Shown piece after piece: positions 21,701-32,500 of a DNA stretch of 64,000 nt. The position numbers were made by a program, and so were the translations under genes. Within the stretch, counting starts at the first letter, position 1; every line of letters begins with the position of its first letter. The notes under the pieces are model-generated. The model was not told the DNA's origin. It ran no database searches and worked only from the letters and a program-made list of their open reading frames with translations. The DNA lies in assembly GCA_963921195.1 (NCBI GenBank), contig OY992538.1, positions 12,362,330 through 12,426,329 of the forward strand. The letters are read 5' to 3'. Source of the DNA: Pegoplata infirma. Lineage: Eukaryota > Arthropoda > Insecta > Diptera > Anthomyiidae.

Positions 21701-24700
21701 AGTTTTACTTGTGGTTGATCAAAGGTCACACAGCTGTTGACATCAAAATTGTAGGTGCTAAATTTCGCGAGATATCGCGTAATTATATATATATATTTTT
21801 TTTTTATTATATTTTAAACCCGGTTCTTTAAAAATGATAAAAAAAAGTGGTAAGCAGTTTGATTTGAACATGCTGGAAGAAATTAAAACTGCTCCCAAAA
21901 AAATTATAGCTGATCACTTTCGCGAGAAATAGCGAAAAACAGCTTTTTGGGGGTATTACTTGTTTTGATTAATAAAAGAAGTTTCTTTAACATTGTTGAA
22001 AAACACGAAATGCAGTTTGACTTGCTATTGATCAAAGGTCATAAGGCTGTTAACACTTAAATTCTAGCTGCTTAATTCTTCGAGGGAAGAAATTAAAACT
22101 GCTCCCAAAAAAATTATAGCTGATCACTTTCGCGAGAAATAGCGAAAAACAGCTTTTTGGGGGTATTTCTTGTTTTGATTAATAAAAGAAGTTTCTTTAA
22201 CATTGTTGAAAAACACGAAATGCAGTTTGACTTGCTATTGATCAAAGGTCATAAGGCTGTTAACACTTAAATTCTAGCTGCTTAATTCTTCGAGATATCG
22301 CAAAAAACTCGCTTATCTACTATTTATTCATTAATTTGTGTTATTTGTGGTCTGTAAAAACATATACTTCAATTAACGACAAAAATGTGGTATGCAGTTT
22401 GAATTCGAGGTTATTAGAGGTGACAAAACTGCAAGCATAAAAATTATAGACGATCAATTTCCCGAGAAATCGCAAAATTACTGTACGAGCTTTTATAATA
22501 AATTACTTTTTTTTCTTTGGTATCAAAAAATTTAAGTAACGACAAGTATATGGTATGCAGTTTAAATTGCCCGTAACTGAAGGTGGTAAAACTGCTGAAA
22601 TCTATATATTGACGCTAATTTTCGCGAAAAATCGCGAAAAATTTTTCAATTTTTTTTTTCATTTATTTTGTATTGTAATATTATTATGCACTCTCTTTTT
22701 CTTCAAATAATTCATAACCATTTATTAACTGTCATATTATTTTGAATTATAAGAAATAATTTTTTGGTATTAAATGCATACCACGTTTTTACACCATTTC
22801 AAAAGAACATGCAAAATTGAAAAATAAAAAAAAAAAATAAAAAAATATATAAATAATTCCGCGATATCTTGCGACAGTGTACACCTACATCTTTGATGTC
22901 AACACCCTTATGACCTTCGATCACGTACACATTAAAGTGCATATCAGCTTTCCACAACATTTGAAAAAAAACCTAGAAAAAGTTGAAAAACAAAAATTGA
23001 CAAAAAAGTTATTTCGCGATTTCTCGCGAACTAAAGAAGATAGGATTTCGATGTTTGTTGTTTTGTGACCTTAAAATAAGTACAATGAAAACTGTATACT
23101 CAGTTTTTGAAAATATTTAAAAAACTTCAATATCAAAATTTTTTAAAATATAAAATCACCAATTTCGCGATATCTCGCGAATGCGATCAGCTACGATTTC
23201 GCTGAAAACAGTTTTGTGACAACTAATCATGTAGAAATCGAACTGCATTTACACTTTTCGTCGACACTAAAGTTCAACCTGAACATCGCTGAGGCTCACC
23301 GTGCCTATGACCATAAAACTTGTACTAGATAAACTTTATCAGTCGACACTATTTACAAATGCAATTCGAAAAAGATTAATTGCTATTTAAAGATTCTACT
23401 TATAATTCGAAGATTGTACTTGTAACTCGAATATTCTATTTTTAATTCGAAATTTTCATTTTTATTTTGTAAATTCCTTGTGTAGTCCGAAAATTACAAT
23501 TGTAATTCAAAAAATATCAATTACAATTCATAAAAGATCAATTGTAATTCGTAAAAGATCAATTGTAGTACAAAAAGATAAATTTTTATTCGAAAAAGAT
23601 CAATTGTAATTTAAAAAGATCAATTGTAAATTCAAAAAGATCAATTATAATTTGGAGATTTTAAATGTTAATTCAGTAAAAAAAGATTGACATTCGAAAA
23701 ATATTAATTGTAACACACAAAAAAATTAAAATGAGTTTCAATCACTAAAATGATTATATCAATTACTATTTTAATTGATTTTGCACCTATCTACTAAAAT
23801 TTGTAAAAGTTTAATTTCGCAAAAGTGCATTTATTCTCATTTCACGGAAATTTTCGAAATCCATTAAAAATGTAATCATATCAATTAAAAAAATTATTGA
23901 AAACAAAATTGAAATTTTTAAAATTTTTAATTAAAATTTTTTCCTCTAAAATTTTTTGTGTGAAGTCGAAAAAGATCAATTGTAATTTGGAAAAGATTAA
24001 TTGTAATTTGAAATAGATCAATCGGGATTCGTTAAAGACCAATTGTAATTCGAAAAAGATTAATTGTAATTCGAAAAAGATCAGTTGATCGTCGAAAAAG
24101 ATAATTATAATTTGTGATTCGTAAAAGATCAATTGTAATTCGAAAAATATCAATTGTAATTCGAAATCAATTGTAATTCGAAAAATATCAATTACAATTC
24201 GAATTAGATCAATTGTAATTCGAAATAGATGAAATACATATTTCAATTTTTCTTTTTAGATTTCAATTGATTTTCGAATTTCCATTGATCCACTTCGAAT
24301 TTGAATTGATCTTCGTTGAATTTCAATTGATCTACTTCGAATTTCAATCGATACCCATTTTGAACATATTCCTATTACAATAGATTCTTGAATAAACAAA
24401 ATTTTCTATATAAAATTTTTTTTCAAAAAAACTACTTGCTCTAAAATACGATTGCTTTCGGGACAATTTCAAACAGAAATCATTGATTCTGGAATGTTAA
24501 GTAGAACAGGTTGCAGGGTAATATGATGCGTTCTGGAACAGATTATTTGGAACGGAAAATTTTGCTGGGTTTTTTATTATGGTATATACTATATAGTGAT
24601 TTTTCTCAAACTTCCTATGATATTTTCTCATTTCATTGATTTTTTTTTGCTTTATATCAGCTATACATTTGTGAAAATAATAAATTTGTCAAGTTTTTTC

Positions 24701-27204
24701 AAATTTCATCAAAAATAATTAAAATTTGTTATTTATTTGAACTTTAAGTGTGCAATGAAAAATAGAGTATTCTAGTTCGAGGTCATTTATTTTCCCCGTA
24801 ATGACTTAAAATTACAAGTACTTATGTTCACTCTACTTCTCTCTTATACCCAATTCACACCTGAGATAAAATCTTGTTCGAACGAGATTTCGATCATAAG
24901 GTTGTGTATGAAATGATACAGACCATAGGATTGAATTCTGCTTGCAAAAATTTGTTAATTTTTAGGATTGAAATAACGATCGTTTCTTGAAATTTGCAAT
25001 TATTCCTCATCATTAGTTCTTTAGAAAATTATGGTGATACTATTGTGGTCCAAACATTCATATTCTCAATTATTTTAACATAGTGATAACTACTGTAAAA
25101 AATCCTAAAAGTTAAAAATTTTTTAAAAGCAAAAACTATGACTCTTTGTTTGTTCTCATAAGAGAAATGTATAGTTGATATGAGTACTTTTAATGTTAAT
25201 TCATATCGCGGAAAATAAATGACCTCGAACTGGAATAAACTCTTTTTCATTGAATAATAAATTTGTTTAGAACTTTTAAATTTTATAGAAAGTTTTTACA
25301 TTTGCGAACTACAGTAAAAAATCCTAAAAATTACTCGAACTACACCATTTCCAATTGCATTTTAAAACTTTCCAAATGTATTTTAAAATTGTCCAAATGT
25401 ATTCTAAAATTGTCTAAATATATTTTAAAATTGTCCAAATGAATTCTAAAATTGTCCATTTTTTATTTTATTATATTTAAAAATTGTCCAAAATAATTTT
25501 AAAATTGTCCAAATATATTTTAAAATAGAAATGTATCTTAAAATTGTCTAAATATAATTTAAAATTGTCCAAATACAATTTAAAATGTTCCATATGCATT
25601 TTAAAATTGTCCACATTTATTTTAAAATTATCAATGTAATATTTTGAGGATGTTTATTCTGGCTCGAGGTCATTATTTACTTTACTAATTAAAACCATGA
25701 TGTTCTCATATTTTTATTGTTTAATAAAAAATTAATCAGAATTATCAAATGTACTTTAAATTTTTTCAAATGTGGTTTAAAACTTTCCAAATGTATTTTA
25801 AAAAATTCTAAAATACATTTGGACAATTTTAAAAAACATTTGGATAATTTCAAAACTCATTTGGACAATTTTAAAATATATTTGTGCAATTTTTAAATAT
25901 TTTTAAACAATTTTAAAATACATTTGGGTATTTTTAAAATACATCTGAACAATTCTAAAATACATTTGGAAACTTTTAAAATATAATTGGGAATGGTGGA
26001 AAATAAACTTTTTTCCATCCCTGCAAACAAAACGATACGACATCGATTCGGCGGTTATATTGCGATACGATAGATTTTATTGCGGCAATTATCGAATTCG
26101 GGAGAAACTGTTACCCGACGGCAATACATCACGTCGATACGACAACAATTCGGCTTGGCGATAAAAGGGCAATATCGCCAAATAATAATTTAAACGAAAA
26201 ATAAAAGATTTGCATGTATCGCCGGAATATCACTAAAATGATAATCCGGCGATAAAGCTATATCGATTCCCTGAAGCTAAAAATAGACACTATTTTTCAT
26301 TCATATTTTGGTCATGTTAACAGGACTAATAACATTTGCATTCACCTGAAAAATATATCTGCAATATCTTTTCGGCGATATATCGCCCTATAATAAATTT
26401 GTTTAGAAATTTTTTAATTTTAAATTATTTTCTTGTATTTTCCAGGCTCCCTTGTTAAAGGAGAAATACTGTGTTTGTCATTTGTCTACTGGTGATATGT
26501 TGCGTGCTGAAATTAGTTCAGGTTCACAATTGGGTGCTACATTGAAAAAGGTCATGGACGAAGGTAAATTGGTGTCCGATGAATTGGTAGTCGATATGAT
26601 TGATAAAAATTTGGATAAACCAGAATGTAAAAATGGTTTCTTGTTGGATGGTTTCCCACGTACTGTAGTACAAGCTGAGAAGGTAAGAATTGGAAAAAAA
26701 GAAATAAAAAACATATTTAAACTTTTAACTCTCTTCAACAGTTAGATGAATTATTGGCCAAAAGAAAATCTGAATTAGATGCTGTTATTGAATTTGCCAT
26801 TGATGATAGTTTGTTAGTGCGTCGTATTACCGGACGTTTAATACACACCAGCAGTGGTCGTTCTTATCATGAAGAATTTGCACCACCCAAAGTAGCCATG
26901 AAAGATGATGTAGGTTTGAAAATATTTATAAAGTAAAAAAAAACAAAAATTTTAAATGTCATATCATTTTTATCCTTTCATTATTTAGATTACCGGTGAA
27001 CCTTTGATCAGACGTAGTGATGATAATGCTGAAGCTTTAAAAAAACGTTTGGAATCTTATCATAGACAAACTAAACCTTTGGTTGATTATTATGCCTTGA
27101 GAGGTTTACATTTTGCTGTAGATGCCGCTCGCAAATCTAGTGATGTTTTTGCCAATATTGATCAAATATTCATTCGTCAACGTAAACAAAAAATGCAATC
27201 TTGA
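18638..27204 (+). CDS. Adk2: Adenylate kinase 2, four exons, complete
   Basis: Spliced exons 18638-18742, 26446-26682, 26742-26909 and 26989-27204 give a 241-residue protein, the usual length for eukaryotic AK2, which catalyses ATP + AMP to 2 ADP mainly in the mitochondrial intermembrane space. The glycine-rich P-loop [10 protein letters not shown] ends exon 1, the AMP-binding segment with [10 protein letters not shown] and the [12 protein letters not shown] motif are in exon 2, the start of the LID domain ([15 protein letters not shown]) is in exon 3, and the LID end with [11 protein letters not shown] is in exon 4. All three introns are phase 0; intron 1 is 7.7 kb and the others are 59 and 79 bp. 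No cleavable presequence is visible, as expected for AK2. All catalytic motifs are intact. Confidence 0.97.
19440..21200. mobile_element. Large foldback element in Adk2 intron 1
   Basis: The left arm (19450-19720) and right arm (20920-21190) are diverged reverse complements: AAGTCAAGAAAATCTTTTAA pairs with TTTAAAAGATTTTCTTGACTTT, and ATATGTTGGGACTTA pairs with TAAGTCCCAACATATA-like sequence. Inner parts also pair (CTACACATAGCTACAATATA against a matching right-side stretch near 20760). The centre is near 20310. No protein is recognised. Confidence 0.75.
21333..23303. mobile_element. Foldback element with ~200-bp subrepeats, CACGGTG ends
   Basis: The ends CACGGTGAGCCTCAGCGATG and its inverse CATCGCTGAGGCTCACCGTG are followed by inverted arms that remain alignable for about 150 bp with few differences, and more loosely for another 400 bp. 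CCTA is repeated on both sides (21329-21332 and 23304-23307). Inside, about ten diverged units of around 200 bp each carry a TTCGCGAGAAATCGCGAAA-type palindrome and a GCAGTTT block. One unit is duplicated exactly or nearly so (about 21882-22082 and 22087-22290). Long inverted arms made of tandem subrepeats recall Drosophila FB elements. Confidence 0.85.
21882..22295 (+). repeat. Recent ~205-bp tandem duplication
   Basis: GAAGAAATTAAAACTGCTCC through CTGCTTAATTCTTCGAG is repeated head to tail, with one C/A difference noticed (TATTACTTG versus TATTTCTTG). It is far more similar than the other subrepeats of the element, so it arose recently. Confidence 0.9.
23340..24250 (+). repeat. 21-bp array, CAATTGTAATTCG type, segment 2
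   Basis: Units of CAATTGTAATTCGAAAAAG plus two bases, degenerate, interrupted near 23710-23970 by unrelated AT-rich sequence. The minus strand gives a heptad-repeat ORF (FFELQLI) as at 11999-12220, showing the two arrays share a family. It lies within Adk2 intron 1. Confidence 0.85.
24360..24570. mobile_element. Second partial copy of the CCCAGCAAAATTTTC element
   Basis: Ends with GGAAAATTTTGCTGGG and is the reverse complement of 8937-9125 in outline (GATTCTTGAATA, ACTTGCTCTAAAA, GATTCTGGAATGTTAAGTA, GCAGGGTAATATGATGCG). Internal indels distinguish the copies. Confidence 0.65.
24753..25252. mobile_element. TIR element of 500 bp with ~44-bp ends
   Basis: The left end CAATGAAAAATAGAGTATTC then TAGTTCGAGGTCATTTATTT is mirrored by AAATAAATGACCTCGAACTG then GAATAAACTC and TTTTTCATTG. 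About 39 of 44 positions match. TCGAGGTCATT motifs recur as solo pieces at 25668 and, more diverged, at 30748. Non-coding. Confidence 0.8.
25340..25990. repeat. 21-bp array with an internal orientation switch
   Basis: From 25350 to about 25630 the units read ATTTTAAAATTGTCCAAATG on the + strand. From about 25745 onward the same units appear as CATTTGGACAATTTTAAAAT. The switch is separated by a short stretch holding GCTCGAGGTCATTATTTAC. Unit length is about 21 bp. It can fold into a long hairpin in the Adk2 pre-mRNA. Confidence 0.85.
26030..26395. promoter_or_regulatory. CGATA-rich patch in Adk2 intron 1
   Basis: About a dozen CGATA or TATCG motifs occur in roughly 360 bp of otherwise AT-rich sequence (for example GCGATACGATAG, GGCGATAAAAGG, CGGCGATATATCGCC). 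CGATA clusters are the binding signature of the insulator protein BEAF-32 in Drosophila; whether that applies here is inference. It may instead be a MITE, since AAACGATAC is shared with the element at 32189-32500. Confidence 0.35.
26446..26682 (+). CDS. Adk2: Adk2 exon 2 (AMP-binding domain)
   Basis: 79 codons from acceptor TTTTCCAG to donor AAG|GTAAGA. Begins [17 protein letters not shown] and ends [14 protein letters not shown]. Confidence 0.97.
26742..26909 (+). CDS. Adk2: Adk2 exon 3 (start of LID)
   Basis: 56 codons from acceptor TTCAACAG to donor GAT|GTAGGT, ending PPKVAMKDD. The next exon continues with ITGEP as in other AK2 proteins, confirming the join. Confidence 0.96.
26989..27204 (+). 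CDS. Adk2: Adk2 exon 4 (LID end and C-terminus)
   Basis: 71 codons plus TGA after acceptor TTATTTAG. Contains RRSDDN and the terminal helix; ends KQKMQS. Downstream, AATAAA at 27326 is the likely nearest polyadenylation signal. Confidence 0.96.
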   Translation: MTGEPLIRRSDDNAEALKKRLESYHRQTKPLVDYYALRGLHFAVDAARKSSDVFANIDQIFIRQRKQKMQS

Positions 27205-27940
27205 TTAGGATTGTTTTTAAGTAAATTATTTGATAAAACTTTTACTTGATTTTGATTTCATTTTTATTATTTTTTTCATTTCATTTGACTGCCAGAGATT
27301 AAACAGTAAATAATCCCTTATTTTAAATAAAGTTTTTATGTTTAAATTTAAATTTATTATTTTAATTTAAATTTAGAAAAAAACCTTATTTTAAAAACAA
27401 CAAAGAATTATGAAAATATTGTTATAAACAAAATCAAACAAACAAAAAACCTCTACTGTAAGATGACTAAATCTTCTTTGTAAATTTGTAATAAACAAAA
27501 TTGAAAAAAAAAAAAAAATACATAAAATATACAATTATATATTTAAGTATAAATAAATTGAAAACAAAAGTCCATTTATTCTTGAACATATCTGCAACAG
27601 AAAAAAAAACAAAAAAAAAAAAATATATGAAAGAAAATACACAATATTACAAAATTTCTTTGTAACCAACAGATATCATAGTGCATTTACACAAATATTT
27701 TTCTTAGGTGTCCAGTATCTATTGTATTTTTTTTTTTAGCTTTTCATTCCAAATGGCAATTTTATGGCAATTTACTATGTGTGTGTGTATAATAAAATGA
27801 TAATTAAAAATATTTACTAGTAGTTACAATGAATTAAATAAACAAATAAAGAAAGGTAATACATTTAAATCTAATTTAACAAGTTTTTAATTGTAAATAA
27901 GGATTCAGTATTATGAGCCAAGCAAAATATGGATAACCTA
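27205..27940 (+). other. Adk2 3' UTR and downstream AT-rich DNA
   Basis: The UTR begins after TGA at 27204. AATAAA motifs lie at 27326 and several more follow to about 27880, so alternative 3' ends are possible. No gene or repeat of note is seen between 27350 and 27940 apart from A-runs. Confidence 0.6.
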
Positions 27941-27947
27941 CACAATA

Positions 27948-29442
27948 TAAAAAAGTTAAATTCGGCCGTGTCGAATATATTCAGGGTATTCACTTCAGAA
28001 ATTTTTTACCCTTGCAACAGTGCAATATTGCAACTTAAAAAAAAAATTTAAATCAAATTTTTATTTTTCTATTACCTTTTACATAATGCATCGTTGTAAT
28101 AAAAGATTACAAATTTATTTCAATTGTAATATAATTGCTTCTATTTACAAATAACAAGCAAATAAAGTTGCAATTTTTAGATGCGCAATTTTGCAAGACT
28201 AAAATTTCTGATGTGAATTCCATTATTGATAACCAACATAAAAAAAGATTTCTAAATACATTACATATTTAAATAAAAAAAATAGAAAAATTTTGTTAAA
28301 ATTGGTACAGAAATATATATTTTTTTTAAATTTCTCGGAATAAAATTTTTTATGTGAAAAAAAATCCGAGAAATTTTTTTTTATTGGAAAAAAATATGTT
28401 TGTTTTTGTTAAAATACCATTCAGTATCCAATTCTGATCAGATATGTAAACTAGCAGCCGAATAAAAGCATTTTGGATATTAAGGGTTATGTGGATTGTA
28501 TCAACATTTTAGAAGTTTCCTTACATTTTCGTTCATAATAATTTTAGGACAACAAAAAGTAAATATTTAAGTTTCAGTCATATCTGTGTAATAGTTTGGA
28601 CATTATCGCCATTTCATTACTTTTTATAAGGTCCTAGACCTATATTTCGATGAGTTATAAACCAAATTAATTTTAAGAAAAATAAAATATCCCGCGGAGG
28701 AAAATTTTTTGATAAAAAAATTTCGCAATAATAGGTGTGTTCCAGAACGTTACCGCGGGTGCCCGCGGGTACCCAAACCAACCCGAAAAGCGTTCCCGTA
28801 CGCAAAAATTGGGTAAATGAGAGAGTTTTTGAGAGAATAAATTACTTTCTCATTTTACCGAACTTACCCGCACTTTTTTTTCGGGTAAATTGGTAACAGT
28901 CAGATGTTAAAAAAACAGCTGATTTTTTTTGTGAAGCTAAATTGGAAATTTAAATAAAATAAAGAACTAGATCAAGGAAATGTGTTTTTTCAATACAAAA
29001 AAAGATAATTTGTTATTAAAATAAACTTTTACAATTTGTTTTCTTGTTTAAAGTAATTTTTCTTACGAAAATATTTTAGCGTTATTGGTTTGTTTACATT
29101 TTCTATTATTTTGGGCTTGAAATGTGGTTTTTAGCGTTCCCGTACTTTTGTGGATTTTTGTGGTATCGTGAGAGGTTTTTTGATTTTCTCTCATTTTACC
29201 GAACTTTACCCGGAAAGTTCTGGAACACACCTAATATGTTTTGGGTAAAAAAGTCGAATAACATCATTTATATTTTAGGTTATGTGCCGAAGTTTGGCAA
29301 TACCAAACTTTCCGAAGCAACACAAGTAAATATGTTTCGTTACAGCCATATCTGTGTAATATTTTGGATATGATCGCCATTTCAACAGACAGAAACACAT
29401 AGGTAGAATGTCTTAGAATCAATAACCGATCAATAATATATA
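27948..29442 (+). mobile_element. Diverged mini-me copy, interrupted
   Basis: Head AAAAGTTAAATTCGGCCGTG followed by TCGAAT at 27951, and tail segments GTTACAGCCATATCTGTGTA near 29340 and CAGACAGAAACACATAGGTA, where the GTCY tract is lost. The copy is split by the element at 28731-29236 and, in its TA run near 29440, by a fragment of foldback A. Confidence 0.6.
28731..29236. mobile_element. TIR element with TAGGTGTGTTCCAGAAC ends
   Basis: AGGTGTGTTCCAGAACGTTA at the left is mirrored by GTTCTGGAACACACCT at the right. Subterminal ACCCGCGGGT-like and TCTCATTTTACCGAACTT motifs occur on both sides. It is about 505 bp and non-coding. The two small ORFs over it run through the TIR. It interrupts a mini-me copy. 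Confidence 0.8.
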
Positions 29443-30040
29443 TGGGGCATTCCATGCTAAATCGGACACTTTAAAAAATATAATATAGGAGCCCTATTAG
29501 GTAGTTAAGAAATGTCATCCTGTATGAGAGCCCCTTAGGAATTGGAGATAAAGTATAAGTTTATTCAGAAAAAATGTTAGGGGGTAAAAAATAATGTGGG
29601 CTGATCTTGGTATTGACCTGATATAAAGTGGATCTGATATAAAAATTGGAAAACTGCAATAATTAAAAAAAAAAAAAAAATCCAGTGGCGTCTTTCGATG
29701 CGTTACACACAAAGTGACAAAGTGAGTATACCCCCATACTGTGGTTGGAGGGTATAAAAACTTAAAAATCGCAAAATAGAACACTTTTGAAAATTTGTTA
29801 GTATTTTTTTTCTAAAAAGAACGTAAAAAACAAAAAAAAAAATTAAAATTTACCAGGAAGGAGTTTTGAAAAGGTACTTAAAACTGTTAAAAACTTTGGA
29901 AAATCTAAAAAAAAAAGATTTTTAAGTGTCCGTTGACATGGAATATCAATTATGGTGTACTCGATCGATATTTCGATTCGTTACACACTGAATGAAAAAC
30001 TGAGTATGCCCCCATACGGTGGCTGGAGAACATAAAAACC
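29443..30040. mobile_element. Foldback A fragments and mini-me tail
   Basis: GGGGCATTCCATGCTAAATC starts at 29443, then an internal A-like fragment (GCCCCTTAGGAATTGGAGA) and a mini-me tail (CGATGCGTTACACACAAAGT, CCCCCATACTGTGG). A second remnant ends at 29935-29945 with GACATGGAAT and is followed by another mini-me tail. The element is heavily deleted. Confidence 0.55.
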
Positions 30041-30865
30041 TGTTAGAAAGGCGTTTTCAGAGGGTGGTTTAGTTGTTCAACTTTCCCCCTTTCCGATTTT
30101 GCCCGTTTACGAACTTAACATCCTGTGGTCAAGCGTTGGAAACCTTTCCCTTTTCTTGCATAAACATTTTTCATATTGTTAAAAATAAATTTGGATGAAA
30201 AAGTTTTTAAAAAAATTACCTTTTCTTGACAAAGTTATTTTTTTAATAAACTTTATTTAGGTTAAAAAAAATTTCTTCAAAAAAAAAAAATTTTAGTGAA
30301 AAAAAAAAAAAAATCAATGAAAAAAAGTTTTTATATGTAAAAAGTTTTCAGTAAAAACTAAATTTTTAGGTGTAAAAAATAAAATGAACAAAAAATTTAT
30401 GTGTAAAAATTTTTTTTACTTCCTTAAATACCATTCTGTATCAAATTTCGTTCGCAGCCGAATTAAGAGTACTTGGTAAAAAATAATAGAAGCTAAGCAG
30501 ATAAATTGCATGTGGAGTATACATTTTTAAGCTACATATCTTCAACAAGAATTTAGGAAAAACGTCTGCTGGTTTAGGTTTTCCAGCACTTAAAAAATAG
30601 TGGCGAATGTGCCCCTCTCTACCCTATATGCTGTTGTTGCAAATATATGGGCTATTTGCGAGTGCTAACCATTTGTTCAAATTCTGATTTATTTTTTATT
30701 AAAAAATAAAAATTGCTTTAAAATATTATATTTTGAGTAGGTTTATTCTAGCTTAAGGTCATTACTGTTTGAAGAAATATAACCTACAAAAAAAATATTT
30801 TATTTAAGTTTATTTTAGCTCGAGGTAAGTTTTCTTTACTTATTAAAAACAAGATTTTCTTATGG
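30041..30865. other. AT-rich spacer without recognised features
   Basis: Contains poly(A)-rich runs, a short stretch resembling mini-me interior (TTACGAACTTAACATCCTGT) near 30110, and single copies of a TCGAGGTCA-like motif. No coding sequence is supported. Confidence 0.5.
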
Positions 30866-31520
30866 AAATCTGAGACTTTCTATAGGAGAAAGGCCTCAGA
30901 TTCTCAGACCTTTTCCATAAGAAAATGTCTTAGAATCTAAAACTTTTTCTACAGAAAAATGTTTCAAAAATGTCTCGGGAACTAAGACTTTTTCTATTGG
31001 AATAATATAATCCACGATATTTTTTCTTTCGGGTTAATAAAAAACAGCGGTGTGATTTTATAAAAGATTGAAAAATAAGTTTATTTTACAACAAAATATT
31101 TCAGAAGACTCAAATCAAAAAACAATTTTCTATTTCATTTAAAAACAAAATTTATCAAAGATAATATGATTCAAAAATTAAATTAATATTTTACAAAGTG
31201 TTTTATAAACAAGTAAATTTTCCCAACATTTTCTATACGAAAGATGTTTTAGAATCTGAATTTTTTTCCATACGAAAAATGTCTCAGAATCTTAGACTTT
31301 CTTTATAAGAAAAATGTTCCAAAATCTAAGATTATTTCTTTACAAAAAATGGGTTAGATTCTGAGACTTTTTCTTTAAGAGAAACGTCTCAGAATCTGAG
31401 ACTTTTTCTATATGAAAACATTCTAAGAATCTGAGATTTTTTCTATACGAAAAATGTCTCAGAATATGAGACTTTTTCATTACGAAAAATACCTCAGGAT
31501 CTGTAACATTATTCGTATAG
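30866..31520 (+). repeat. Diverged ~35-bp satellite related to the 37-bp array
   Basis: Units contain GTCTCAGAATCTGAGACTTT followed by TTCTATACGAAAAAT. The core dyad is the same as in the 14395-18315 array, but the unit is shorter and the copies more diverged. A 190-bp AT-rich block interrupts it (31020-31210). Confidence 0.75.
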
Positions 31521-31583
31521 AAATATGATCATGAAAAACTATGACTGTAAAATCTAGCCTTAGACTACGTTAAACTAAGCTTA

Positions 31584-31872
31584 GGCCTCTGTTCTGTCTT
31601 TCACAACTTTTCAATTCACATGAAAATTTCCGAATCAAATGAAATCAATTTTAATGTTTTGTTGATCACGTATTCATTCGAAGTTGAAATCGAAAAATTT
31701 AAATTTAAAAAATTAAAAGTGAAAAAGTGCATTCGTTTTACTTTCACCAAATTTTATTTATGTGAAACAAAACGAAAAAGAAATTCGGATGTGAAATCTA
31801 GAACACCAAAAAAAATCTGAAATTTTCATTTTCACATTTTTAATGTGAATTACTTTTTTTGGAACAGCGGCC
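31584..31872. mobile_element. Harbinger-like MITE, 289 bp, TTA duplication
   Basis: Ends GGCCTCTGTTCTG...GGAACAGCGGCC with TTA on both sides (31581-31583 and 31873-31875). A 3-bp TTA or TAA duplication and GGCC-type ends fit PIF/Harbinger non-autonomous elements (inference). The interior has inverted GTGAAAATGAAAATTT-like sequences. A 66-codon ORF inside is Lys/Phe-rich and follows the inverted repeat. Confidence 0.7.
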
Positions 31873-32188
31873 TTAATTCACTTCCTTCAAAATTCACTGA
31901 CGGGGTTAAAATAGGTTAACCTGTTAAAATGGTTTGTAAAATATTTGTTTATGAGTTGTGCTAAAAATTGAAAAATTTCGTGGTTTTCTTTACTGAGGCA
32001 ATTACAAAAAATCCTTAAAAAAGTTCTTTATAATAATAGCATCCTACTCACTACTGGAATCATTAACGCGAAACGAAAGTATTAGCCCAAAAAAATCTCT
32101 ATCTTATTTTTATCTTCAGCTCACGGTACATATACGATACGGTGACTGAGGAACAATTTTACAAATAAATTGGTAATGCATTGTATAA

Positions 32189-32500
32189 TCCCAATAAACC
32201 AAACGATACCGTTATGAAATCGAGGCAATATCACCTAATTATGATAACATTTTCCTTTAAAAATATGATATCGTTTCCGCTATCCATAATTCCAGTCATA
32301 ACGATAGAAAAATCTCCATTTTCCAGAATTTATCGAAAAACTATCGTTATTCCAGGCGATAACGATATCGTTTCGATATGAAAATGTGATATTGTTTTCG
32401 ATATCGAAATTTCCAGAAATGATGATAGCAAAATCCCCTAAAATTCGAAAATGGCGATACCATTTTCGCTATCACTTATCGTTATTTGGTTTATTGGGAT
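32189..32500. mobile_element. MITE with CCCAATAAACC ends, 0.3 kb
   Basis: TCCCAATAAACCAAACGATA on the left is mirrored by CGTTATTTGGTTTATTGGGA on the right, with AT on each outer side. The interior is full of inverted CGATA/TATCG motifs, so the whole 310 bp can fold into a hairpin. The ORF across it is not a gene. Confidence 0.8.

Noticed and set aside
23881..24246. 121-codon minus-strand ORF of FELQLIF repeats (also 11999-12220)
   Set aside because: Translation of a degenerate 21-bp repeat with no conserved domain and inside an intron or upstream region.
26478..26738. 86-codon minus-strand ORF opposite Adk2 exon 2
   Set aside because: Shadow of the clear Adk2 coding exon on the other strand.
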